Assembly: GCA_003868215.1 (NCBI GenBank)
Contig: QWDQ01000053.1
Coordinates: 62,001-126,000, forward strand
Origin: Pseudophaeomoniella oleicola
Lineage: Eukaryota > Ascomycota > Eurotiomycetes > Phaeomoniellales > Phaeomoniellaceae
Direction: 5' to 3'
DNA: 64,000 nucleotides
Shown: positions 1 to 10,306 of the stretch, piece by piece
How the letters are laid out: the number at the start of each line of letters is the position of its first letter
Position numbering within the stretch: the first letter of the stretch is position 1
The notes under the pieces: generated by a model
Told to the model about the DNA's origin: nothing
Database searches by the model: none
Seen by the model: the letters and a program-made list of their open reading frames with translations, nothing else
Position numbers and translations under genes: made by a program

Positions 1-166
1 ATTCCTGCCTGCGTGGGATGTACGTACTTTATATTATAAGGATTTGATGGATGATTCTGTTCTTTTATCTAAGATACCTTGCTGATTCGATTTAAGTACA
101 TAGTAAGTACAGTAGGTATCTAGGTACCAGGTGTCGTCGACGACAGACGCGTCGCTATCGCGCGAC

Positions 167-1384
167 ATGCCATCCTCATCATCATCATCATCGTCGTCAT
201 CATGCCAAGTCGTCGTGTTAGGCGGCAACGTTGCAGGCCTCAGCATCTCACACCATTTGCTCCGGAACGTGCTTCCCAACATCTCGGCGGATCCGGCTTT
301 TTCGTATAAGCTCACGCTCGTGACGCCGAACAGCCATGCGTTGTGGAAGCCTGGGGTGCCGCAGGCTTTGGTCGATGAGGGTTTGAAACGGCTCGATGAG
401 CTGTTTTTGCCCGTTGGGGAGGCGTTCGAGAGGTATGGAGAAGAGGTGTTTGAGTTGGTGAGGGGGAAGGCGTGTGCTGTTGATGAGGAGGGTAGAAAAA
501 TCACGGTGCAGTCTATGGATTCTGGGGATCTGAGGAGAGAAGTGGAAGTGAGCTACGATGCTCTGGTCATCGCGACGGGGACTGAGTCACCGTCACCCCT
601 TTGGACGATTCATAATGGCCACGACGATACGGCTCAGGCTATATTGAGCTTGAGACAGTCACTCAAAACAGCCAAGACGGTACTCATCGCAGGCGGCGGT
701 GCTGCCGGAGTGGAGTCGGCTGGGTTCATAGCCCATCACTGCCCTCAAGGGAAGGAAATCACTCTCCTCTCAGGCTCCGATCGTCTCCTGCCAAGGAAGA
801 TCAGACCTGCCTTGGCAGCAGAAGCTGAAGGTCAATTGGCAAAGCTGGGCGTTCAGGTCAGGCATAATGTACGCGTCAAGTCCGCAAAGACGACAGAGAA
901 AGGGGTCGGATTCGCTTCTACTCTGCTTGGTCTATCCGACAACACATCGAGAGAGGTCGATCTCTACATCGATGCCACCGGTGCCAAGCCCAACACTTCC
1001 TTCGCCCCCCGCTCTTGGCTTACGGATATGTCTTACATCGACACGGACGAGAAGACTCTCCGTGTTAAAGGCTCCAATGGGGGCTTCGTCTACTGCATTG
1101 GCGACGTCTCATCCTACTCTACGCACAGCATTTTTGAATCCACCGATCCCGTCCGACCTCTCGGCTTCTCCCTGTGGGAAGATCTCAAACGGCCCGACGC
1201 AAGACGTGTCAAGGCGGCCCAGTACCATCCGGACCGCCGAGAGTTCCACGTCGTGCCCATCGGCGGTGGAGGCGTTGGCGTCGTGAAAGGGTGGCGGCTA
1301 CCGAAAATGATGGTTTGGATCGGTAAGGGACGGACATACCTGCAACAATTGTTTAGACCGCTTGTGTATGGCGATGCGTATTGA
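167..1384 (+). CDS. AIF/NDH-2-like FAD-dependent oxidoreductase
   Basis: Single-exon gene of 405 aa. A flavoprotein of the AIF/AIFM2 (FSP1)-like and type II NADH dehydrogenase superfamily, expected to pass electrons from NAD(P)H through FAD to a quinone or similar acceptor. Seen: an N-terminal FAD-binding beta-alpha-beta segment VVVLGGNVAGLS (about residues 15-26), the ALVIATGTESP strand, a second dinucleotide fold VLIAGGGAAGVES (about 172-184) and the late motif LYIDATGAKPN (about 266-276). No clear C-terminal membrane helix. I chose the ATG at 167, the first in frame; the frame is open further upstream but without ATG. Residues 3-12 are a run of serines from a TCA/TCG microsatellite, so the true start could vary. 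Substrate and location cannot be deduced; AIFM2-like is the nearest family and specific function is uncertain. Confidence 0.85.
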   Translation: MPSSSSSSSSSSCQVVVLGGNVAGLSISHHLLRNVLPNISADPAFSYKLTLVTPNSHALWKPGVPQALVDEGLKRLDELFLPVGEAFERYGEEVFELVRGKACAVDEEGRKITVQSMDSGDLRREVEVSYDALVIATGTESPSPLWTIHNGHDDTAQAILSLRQSLKTAKTVLIAGGGAAGVESAGFIAHHCPQGKEITLLSGSDRLLPRKIRPALAAEAEGQLAKLGVQVRHNVRVKSAKTTEKGVGFASTLLGLSDNTSREVDLYIDATGAKPNTSFAPRSWLTDMSYIDTDEKTLRVKGSNGGFVYCIGDVSSYSTHSIFESTDPVRPLGFSLWEDLKRPDARRVKAAQYHPDRREFHVVPIGGGGVGVVKGWRLPKMMVWIGKGRTYLQQLFRPLVYGDAY

Positions 1385-3710
1385 GAAGACAGACAGATAG
1401 AGACACGAGGTGAAAGCCCCCGAGAGACAAAAGAAAAGGCCGCAATCCATCAGATCAGAGGCAGGATCACTAGCAGGACAATGCCCACGTTGACTGGTCA
1501 CGTACCCCTGCCTTTCACTTCGGACGAACATAGTCCCGTCCTTCAAGATGGCTTTACCCTCTTTCCCGTCCCCCGAAGCAATGTTTACTTTCTTCCTTCC
1601 TTCGTCCTAACTTACCTACGAAGTACCCTATACAACATCAAATCTCGGACACAATTGCACCCGATTTACAGTGGATCGACTACCCTACCTGGGTACGTAG
1701 CCAGCCCTATGTATTTGTCTCCGTAGAATTATCGTGGACAGGGACCGGGAACCCCATATTACTACCCACGCTTCCTAACCACGCCGTCGTCGCCCCCCCA
1801 TTACCCCGGACGGGAGTCTAATGCGCACGCGTACAATTACCCGAGAGAGAGATAGAGAGTGTGTGTATGTGTGTGTGTATAAGCAAGGATTCTTTTGAGG
1901 AACGTCGAGAGTGAGGTTTTCTTCGGCGAAGGGGAGAAGGAGAGTGATAAGTTGGAAGGAAGGGGAATAGGTGTGATCAATATTTAGTAAAAACTACCTA
2001 ATTAGATCTCTTCAGTTATTTTCTAATCATTGTGATTTCAGGCAGCGAGGCATGTTGTATCGTTATTTGGTCTGCTTATACGCTCATGGACATATGTAGA
2101 TACCGAGATCTCCGAGGGGTTTTGGTAGACCGTTCTCGCCGTGGAAGTAGAGGATTAACTGTAATTACTACCTAGTAGATGGGATGAGGTATTAGTGATG
2201 CAGGTTATTCTAGTACAGAGCCGTGAAAGAGTCGCTGATCATGTACGCCGTGATTGTCACATGCTCAATTGCTCTTTTCCAATGCAGTACAACTTGCGGT
2301 ATGACTATTTATTACTCTCCTGTTGACTAGATACAGTAGAACCATTGCTTCTGTTGCTGAGCACGACATGAGTAGAGTCATTTCTTTTTTCCTTCTTTCT
2401 CTTTTTTATTTCTTTCTTTTTTTTTTTTTCTGGTCAATTGACCGCCAGGTACCTGACTTACCTTGCCTAACCGTTGCTATCCAAGGCGGCGCTCGGCGGG
2501 GTGGGCTGAGATTAGGGATGATTGGGAATAGTCGGTGGGTATTGAGATCTTGTTGGTATCGTCGTCCCTACCTACTCGCTAGGTAGTAAACGTAGGGACG
2601 ACGTACTACGTAGTACCACACCTATCGAGGCTATCGACGTAGTAACAGCCGAAATGGGTAAAGGAATATGATCGACTTATGGGCCTGATCTTTAACTAAT
2701 TGTACTATGTACTACGTAGTAATCTAAATCTCAACCCTCCCAAAAGATTCCCATCAAAAAAAAGGAAAAAGGAAAAAGGAAAATGAATTTGTGGGAGAAG
2801 AAAAAGAAAAAGAAAAAGAGAAAGAGAAAAGGTCACCGACTCCGGCCTCTCTCAGCTCCGCGTCTATACTAAACTATCTGGTTCGCGTCGAGCAATCAAG
2901 AGAGAGAGATTAGATATCATAATGATCACCTGCTTATACTTCAGCTTCTTATCATTCATTCATTTATTGCCTTTTGAGTGAAATGTTTTCTTTTCTTCTG
3001 TTGATATCAATTGCTCATTCAGTCGGTCACTAAGGCAGATAGGTAATGCATTATGTAGGTATCCTATGCATCTATCAATACAGAACGACGATGGATCAAT
3101 TGTACCCAATTGATTACCTGGATATAGTGAGCAAGGGTGTAGATATGCTCTTCCATCTTCGGACCAGAACCAAAAGGAAAAAAACTTCGTTGATCTGCTG
3201 CCTCTTCATTTCCTTCATTTCCTTCATTTCCAGTTCTGTCTCTTGGGATTTCGCTAGAATTGCTGCCGAGCTCGGACCTGGAGGATCGCTGTACGCCAAT
3301 CTGTGACGTTTTCCTTTTTTTTCCCAATAACTTACCTAAATTGACTATCATTTTTATTTGTACCCGCTCCCAAGCTTTCCCCTCGTGAACTCCATCCAAA
3401 CCCTACTCAACCCACTCTCAAGCTGACTGACTCACTACTGCTCACTACTGCTCACTACTGCTCACTACTGCTCACTACTCAGTATTCGCTTCCTACAAAA
3501 CGGCCAATTGTGCTTTTCTGTCCTGACTGCCTCCCAATATCCTCACATCTCATCACTCCCCCATATCGACAGTCTTTTGCGCAATTGAACGTGCTGTTGC
3601 AAGGAACCCCTCCATAGCGGACGGTCACCCGGAGCTTCTAGCTTATAGCTCCCACCACCATCGCAGCGCCTTGACAGCAGCGCCATCTGCATTGGCCGTT
3701 AAAGCCCATC
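1385..3710. other. Intergenic region, 5' of pyruvate carboxylase
   Basis: No convincing gene. It holds low-complexity tracts: a GT-rich microsatellite near 1858-1880, a polypyrimidine run near 2380-2431, an A-rich GGAAAAA/GAAAAA tract near 2756-2831, and a 10-bp tandem array at 3431-3480. Two perfect copies of the palindrome TACTACGTAGTA lie at 2604-2615 and 2710-2721. The final few hundred bases are pyrimidine-rich and probably contain the pyruvate carboxylase promoter and 5' leader. Short ORFs here have no recognisable motifs. Confidence 0.6.
3431..3480. repeat. 10-bp tandem repeat, five units
   Basis: The unit CTCACTACTG is repeated four times exactly, followed by a fifth copy with one change (final G to C). 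It sits 230 bp upstream of the pyruvate carboxylase start, so it may lie in the 5' leader or core promoter. No function can be read from it. Confidence 0.9.
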
Positions 3711-6700
3711 ATGGTTGATCCCAACGGTGGCCCTGTCGTCGTCGAAGATGACCACGACCACCACGATCAACGGGACCAGGCCGTGCACCACCGGCTACGG
3801 GCCAAGTCTACCGTCATGCACCTCAAGAAAATCCTCGTCGCCAACCGAGGTGAAATCCCCATTCGAATCTTCCGAACCGCCCACGAATTATCCCTACAGA
3901 CCGTCGCCGTCTACAGTCACGAAGACCGTCTGAGCATGCATCGCCAAAAGGCTGACGAGGCCTACGTCATCGGCAAGCGGGGACAATATACCCCGGTCGG
4001 AGCATACCTCGCAGGGGAAGAGATAGTCAAGATCGCAAAACAACACGGCGTCCAGATGATACATCCCGGCTACGGGTTCCTTTCAGAGAATGCCGAGTTT
4101 GCAAGAAAAGTCGAAGAGGCCGGCATCATTTTCGTGGGACCCACCCCGGAGACCATCGACGCTCTCGGGGACAAGGTCTCGGCGCGACGATTGGCTATCA
4201 AGTGCGAGGTACCAGTTGTACCCGGTACTGAGGGCCCGGTCGCCAAGTTCGAAGAGGTCAAGGCTTTCACGGACCAGTACGGCTTCCCGATCATCATCAA
4301 GGCTGCATTTGGCGGTGGTGGTCGTGGAATGAGAGTGGTCAGAGATCAAGCATCTCTCAAGGACTCCTTCGAGAGAGCGACGTCTGAGGCCAAGTCTGCC
4401 TTCGGGAACGGCACTGTTTTTGTCGAGCGTTTCCTGGACAAGCCCAAACACATCGAGGTTCAACTGTTGGGTGATAACCACGGAAATATTGTTCACCTTT
4501 ACGAACGAGATTGCAGTGTTCAGCGCCGACACCAAAAGGTCGTGGAACTGGCCCCGGCCAAGAACCTCCCGCGCGAGACACGGGACCAGATTCTGGCTGA
4601 TGCCGTCAAGCTTGCGAAGTCGGTCGACTACCGCAACGCGGGTACAGCGGAGTTCTTGGTGGACCAACAGAACCGATACTACTTCATCGAAATCAACCCC
4701 CGCATTCAGGTTGAGCATACGATCACAGAAGAAATTACCGGCATTGATATTGTCGCTGCACAAATCCAGATTGCCGCCGGCGCATCACTCGAGCAGCTCG
4801 GTCTCACGCAAGACCGCATCACGATCAAGGGTTTTGCTGTCCAATGTCGTATTACTACCGAAGACCCATCGACAGGCTTCTCACCAGATACTGGAAAGAT
4901 CGAGGTCTATCGTTCAGCCGGCGGTAATGGTGTCCGTCTTGATGGTGGTAACGGCTTCGCTGGAGCGGTCATCACACGTAAGTTATATTTCCTTCCTTTT
5001 CGTTACCATCTGTCCTTGACATTTACTGACTCCCCTCTGAAGCTCACTATGACTCCATGTTGGTCAAATGTACTTGCCATGGTTCGACCTACGAGATTGC
5101 GCGCCGAAAGATGGTGCGTGCTCTGGTTGAATTCCGGATCCGTGGTGTCAAGACCAACATCCCATTCTTGATTTCACTTCTCACGCATCCGACCTTCATC
5201 GACGGAACTTGCTGGACAACCTTCATTGATGATACCCCGGAGCTTTTCTCCTTGATTGGCGGTCAGAACCGTGCACAAAAGCTGCTTGCTTACCTGGGTG
5301 ATATGGCGGTCAACGGCAGTAGCATCAAGGGTCAAATTGGCGAGTCCAAGTTCAAAGGTGACATTATCATGCCTACCTTGACCGACCACGACGACAAGCC
5401 TATAGATACGAGCGAACCATGCACGAAGGGCTGGAAAGAAATCATCGATAAGGAAGGCCCGGAAGGATTTGCTAAAGCCGTTCGTGCCTACAAAGGGTGT
5501 CTCATCATGGATACAACGTGGCGTGATGCACATCAGTCGCTTCTGGCCACTCGAGTCAGGACTGTTGATATGTTGAACATTGCCAAGGAGACGAGCTATG
5601 CATTAAGCAATGCGTGGGCTTTGGAGTGCTGGGGTGGTGCAACATTTGATGTTGCTATGCGTTTCCTCTATGAAGATCCATGGGACCGATTGAGGAAGAT
5701 GAGGAATCTGGTACCAAACGTCCCCCTCCAGATGTTGCTCCGCGGTGCCAATGGTGTCGCTTACTCCTCGCTGCCTGATAATGCCATCTACCATTTCTGT
5801 ATGCAGGCGAAGAAAGCGGGAGTCGATATCTTCCGCGTATTCGATGCCCTCAACGATATCGACCAGCTCGAGGTAGGTATGAGAGCTGTCCAAAAGGCCG
5901 GTGGCGTGATCGAAGCTACCTTGTGCTATTCCGGGGATATGTTGAACCCTAAGAAGAAATACAACCTCGAATACTACATGGATTTGGTCGACAAAATTGT
6001 CAAGATTGGCACCCACACTCTCGGAATCAAGGATATGGCTGGTGTGCTGAAGCCGAAGGCTGCCACGCTTCTGGTGGGAAGTATCCGCAAGAAGTATCCT
6101 GATCTGCCAATCCACGTCCACACCCACGACTCCGCAGGTACGGGCGTAGCATCCTTGGTTGCTTGCGCCCAAGCTGGTGCAGATGCTGTCGATGCCGCCA
6201 CAGACAGCATGTCTGGCATGACTTCTCAACCCAGCATTGGTGCTGTCGTTGCCTCTTTGGAAGGTAGCGAATTCGACACCCACTTGAATCCTCACCATCT
6301 CAGACAGATTGATACCTACTGGGCTCAGCTTCGGCTAATGTACTCGCCATTCGAAGCCGGTTTGACCGGTCCAGATCCTGGTGAGTACCTTCCTTCTTTC
6401 TTCGTTCTCTTCCCCTGCGTTTCTCTTTACCCCTTCCCTTTCGATTGCGGTCGGATTACCTTGGGTAACCCGGCTTTGATCAAATAAGCTGGAATGAAGT
6501 AACAAGGCCACTGGTGCTTTGCTCGATCGACCTGGGATAACACAACAGGGCCACTGGACTTTTTGGATACTCCCTCCACCGTTTGCTATCCCTTCGTTCC
6601 TTCCTCTACTCCTTCTCCTCTGCATTCCTCTTTGCCCCTTCCCTTTGGATTCTGGTTGGACATCCTGTCGGTCAAAATGCCTTCTCTTCTTTCTGGAACA

Positions 6701-8981
6701 CGACTGCTCCCGGATAGCTGTGTCGACGCCCCATTGCCCACTCGAAAGCTTCACGTTCATTGGGATCGCTTGCGGATAAGATGGCACCCCGGACAATCGA
6801 CGTTGTCGTTTCTTGGGCCATCTGGCTTTGCTGGACTGTGCTCTCTCTTACCATTCCTGTTTTGAAGAACCCGGACTTTGTTGGCTTTTTCCCTACACCA
6901 CGCAAACTGAAACAGCTCGCATTGGGCTCGAGTCTCGAATTTGCCCCGGGCCTCTTGGATATTATCCAGTCTAAGGTCCCGCCAACGATAGGTTTCTTCA
7001 AAAGCCTACCGCTGCATATCGAGAAGATCTGGGCCATCTATGTCATAGTGCTTGAGAAAGCAGACTGCCGGCCTAGGACATATGTTGGCAGTGCTACAGA
7101 AAAGACAAATGGCTTCATCTATAGGCATGCCCAATACAGAAATGCCACGGTTTTGCCGGTTTTTGTGGAAAAGGCTCTAAAGGAAGGATATACCATTTCC
7201 CACATTTGACTCCTCTGCTGGACTGCTATCCCTACAGCTGTAGAGAGAGTTCCCCTTCGAGCCCTCTTTCTTGGCCTCGAAACCGTCTTCGCTCTCTATT
7301 TTTGGACTATGGTATCCCGCAAAAAAGACTACTATATGCCCAGAATCTGCCCCTGGTCAATCGACATCCTCGAATATGACGGCTGTTGCAACCACTTCTC
7401 CATAAACGAAGGCATACGTGACTCTGATAAATTCACTGCTAAGAATCTCACCGCTGAGGAAATCGAGGAGATCATCCTACTTGATCTTGCGAAGCTTCGA
7501 GAGCAAAGGCGTGGCTACGGGACAAGATGGGCTGCAAACGGCGGGAAAGAGAAGATAGCAACTGCCAGAAAGGGGTTGCGAAAGAATAATTTGGCTTCCA
7601 AGAGGTACTTTTGTGGCATCTGCAACGTCAATTGTGGCCATCAGACCGAGCTCAACGCCCACAGACGCACCCAGAGGCATAGGGACAAAGCTGCTGGCAC
7701 CGGCAAAATTCTCAAGAAACCTGGGGACAAAAGACTCACGGACAAAAATGTTGCTACACGCAGGTTTTACTGCAACCCTTGCGATCATGCCTATCCTTCG
7801 CAAGCTGACCTCACCAAACATCTCAGGACACCAAAGCACTCCAGGATCGTGTCGGAATTGACGTCGTCGATTTCGACCAAGCTGGACTAATACCGGACTA
7901 CTGGATATCTTGGATACTCACTCAAATTTTAAATGGCAACTGCTAACTTTTATCATAAAGATGTATATTCTCACGAAATTCCTGGAGGCCAGCTCACGAA
8001 CCTCATCTTCCAAGCCTCTCAGCTCGGATTGGGAGAGCGGTGGGCACATACCAAACTGGCATACGAACAGGCAAACGACCTGCTTGGAGACATTGTCAAG
8101 GTCACACCTACCTCCAAGGTGGTGGGTGATCTGGCCCAGTTTATGGTATCTAACAACCTCGACTATAACGCTGTGCTCGAGAAGGCAGAACATCTGGATT
8201 TCCCTGCATCGGTTTTGGAGTTCTTCGAAGGTCTGATGGGTCAACCATACGGCGGTTTCCCAGAGCCACTTCGCACTCAAGCGCTTCGTGGTCGCAGAAA
8301 GATGGATAAGCGACCTGGCCTCTACCTTGAACCTGTTGATTTCGAGGCCAAGAAGAAGGAACTCACCGAGAAGTATGGCAAGATCACTGAATACGATCTT
8401 GCCAGCTACGTCATGTACCCCAAGGTGTTTGAAGATTACCGCAAATTCATTGACCAATACGGTGACTTGTCTGTTCTCCCTACGAGATACTTCCTGAACA
8501 AGCCTCAGATCGGCGAGGAGTTCCAGGTGGAATTGGAGAAGGGTAAGGTCTTGATCCTGAAGCTCATGGCCATCGGACCGCTGTCGGAGCAGACGGGCCA
8601 ACGCGACGTCTTCTACGAGATGAACGGAGAGATGCGCCAAGTGACGGTCGACGACAACAAGGCGGCGGTAGAGAACACTAGCCGTCCCAAGGCCGATAGC
8701 CATGACAGCAGCCAGGTTGGAGCCCCCATGAGTGGTGTGGTTGTCGAAGTTCGTGTCAAGGACGGAGGCGATGTCAAGAAGGGCGATCCAATCGCTGTGC
8801 TTAGTGCCATGAAAATGGTAAGTCTAGCCCTGAAATGCGCTTCGTTGTAAATCAGTACTAATCGGTCGTTGTTTAGGAAATGGTTATCAGTGCGCCACAT
8901 GCTGGCCACATCGACAGCCTGCAGGTCAAGGAAGGCGATTCGGTGGATGGATCTGACTTGATCTGTAAAATCGTCAAATAG
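3711..8981 (+). CDS. pyc: Pyruvate carboxylase
   Basis: Carboxylates pyruvate to oxaloacetate with ATP and bicarbonate (anaplerosis; cytosolic in most fungi, and no targeting peptide is seen). Model: join(3711..4977,5043..6380,7961..8817,8877..8981), 1188 aa, the usual family length. Order: biotin carboxylase domain starting at [16 protein letters not shown] (about residue 39) with an ATP-grasp region; carboxyltransferase domain including [16 protein letters not shown]; pyruvate carboxylase conserved domain; C-terminal biotinyl domain with AMKMEM, the biotin lysine being K1153. All three introns are GT-AG: 4978-5042 (65 bp), 6381-7960 (1,580 bp) and 8818-8876 (59 bp). The junctions restore [22 protein letters not shown] and SAMKMEMVISAP, as expected for the family. 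Intron 2 is oversized and carries a nuclease gene, described separately. Confidence 0.97.
6381..7960 (+). mobile_element. 1.58-kb spliceosomal intron carrying a GIY-YIG homing-nuclease-like gene
   Basis: Second intron of pyruvate carboxylase. The donor is GTGAGT at 6381, a branch-point motif TGCTAAC lies at 7941-7947, and the acceptor CATAAAG ends at 7960, 14 bp downstream, so all spliceosomal signals are canonical. It splits the Asp codon of [14 protein letters not shown] in phase 1. Its neighbours in the same gene are 65 and 59 bp. The extra length is mostly a same-strand nuclease gene at 6781-7890. The 5' part (6391-6660) has internal imperfect duplications: 6415-6455 matches 6620-6660 at 34 of 41, and 6501-6520 matches 6544-6563. 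A 24-bp imperfect repeat (20 of 24) flanks the nuclease gene at 6553-6576 and 7900-7923. There is no group I or II intron core that I can recognise, and no intein motif. Mobility is inferred from the cargo, not shown. Confidence 0.85.
6781..7890 (+). pseudogene. GIY-YIG nuclease with two C2H2 zinc fingers, one in-frame stop
   Basis: A 369-codon frame starts at the ATG at 6781 and ends at the TAA at 7888-7890, interrupted once by TGA at 7207-7209 (codon 143). The frame is otherwise open and the reading continues sensibly across the stop. Order: a hydrophobic, tryptophan-rich N-terminus (about residues 7-37); the GIY-YIG core, with AIY at 85-87, YVG at 101-103 and an Arg at 115 in YRHAQY; a conserved-looking block [17 protein letters not shown] (about 189-205); then two fingers of spacing C-x2-C-x12-H-x5-H, beginning at codons 278 and 331. 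GIY-YIG enzymes include intron homing endonucleases; zinc fingers are plausible DNA-targeting modules. The gene lies wholly inside a pyruvate carboxylase intron on the same strand. It may be recently inactivated, or the TGA (followed by C) may be read through at low level. Assignment to GIY-YIG is strong; biological role is inferred. Confidence 0.85.
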
Positions 8982-10306
8982 GATCGAGCCGGGATTGAAT
9001 CTCGATATTGAAAAGCAGTTCGCAACCCGTGTAAGCGCTTGCAAGGGTTTAAGGATGGATCGGGCGAGATATCATCGCGGACATTGTTATTATTATTATC
9101 ATCTTCATTACTACAGTGATAGACCTACATGGTACTGATTTTGTATCTGATCTCCTCATCTTTACTTTCTACCCTCGAACCATCCCAATCACCTCCTATT
9201 TGACAGCAGCCACCAAGATCTCGTGAAAGCACCTAGCAGACGTTTAGTCGGCCGAGTAAAATAACGCATGCCGAGCTCCAGGCTTGATGAGGCATATTGG
9301 AGGTTTGTTGATAATCACCACCGAACCACCTTAAGTCTGTTTGCAAACGGCCATTCGTTTCTGGTCCACGTGATCCGAGACCATCTGACATTTCTCTATC
9401 TAATTCTGATATGATCGAGAGCGAGGGAGGATTGAGACGATGTGGTTACTTTTGCTTGAGTATAGACAGACAGACAGACAGTTCCGGTAATAGGAGGAGA
9501 GAGATCTTACCTCATAGATAGATATTTAGATAAGGTACTTGATATGATAGTAAGGACACTCGCTGTACGGAGTACAGATTTGGTACTGTATTGTCCCTTT
9601 CCGTTGTACTTGCACGAGAACGACATTTCCCCATGATATTCAAAAAGGGAAGAGAAGCGGATCGATCCGGTTGGTTGCAGTCATCGGAATTGGATGTTGA
9701 GGAATGCAGCGTATTGTACTGTATTATTACTGACGACACCTTATCGTCAACAGATACCTTAGTAATTAATTAGTACGGAGTTACCTCCTAGTAATTTTAT
9801 TTCTCGATATCAGAGCGTCATAGATAATTACTTCATCAACATCAAAATATTCGAAATGGCTATGGACCTCAGGACCAACACGTCGATCAACGTCCATTTG
9901 ATGATGCTCAGAGGAAAAGGGTAGAAGAGATCCTTATGAATCTTGCACTCTGAAGATTACCTGACAGGTTAGGAACTTGTTGATACTTACGAACTGTTTG
10001 AGGTCTGTATTGCTCTTTGTTATTTTTTACCTTTGCTTGACTTTACTACGTAGTATGTACGAGGACCCCCTTGTCGTCTGTTCCCCCTCTTTCATCAATG
10101 AATGAACATGGTTTCGTCATCCATTCATTGCATTATCAGATTCGCGGGGGCCTCGGGGGTTATGAAATGCCCAATCTGTTACTTACGTAGTCTCTTATGA
10201 TATCCCCGTCATCACTCGCTCGTCATTTCATCTTTTGATCTTCACTCAGAGATCGTCTTCACATATAAACAATAAACATCAATAACTATCGATTCTTCCT
10301 CCTACT
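8982..10306. other. Intergenic region
   Basis: 3' flank of pyruvate carboxylase followed by the upstream region of the next gene. I see no gene. It contains a short CAGA microsatellite near 9467-9481 and the perfect palindrome TACTACGTAGTA at 10044-10055. Two C4T-type runs (GACCCCCTTG near 10062, GTTCCCCCTC near 10080) resemble fungal stress-response elements but are too short to call alone. Confidence 0.5.

Noticed and set aside
4083-4763. 226-codon minus-strand open frame inside pyruvate carboxylase
   Set aside because: It is antisense to a conserved biotin carboxylase exon, with no motif or splice logic; open antisense frames are expected from the codon composition.
6381-7960. The pyruvate carboxylase insert as an intein
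   Set aside because: The host frame does not continue through the insert (it stops at 6485-6487), there are no Cys/Ser and His-Asn splicing motifs at its ends, and perfect GT/branch/AG signals are present. An intron explains everything.
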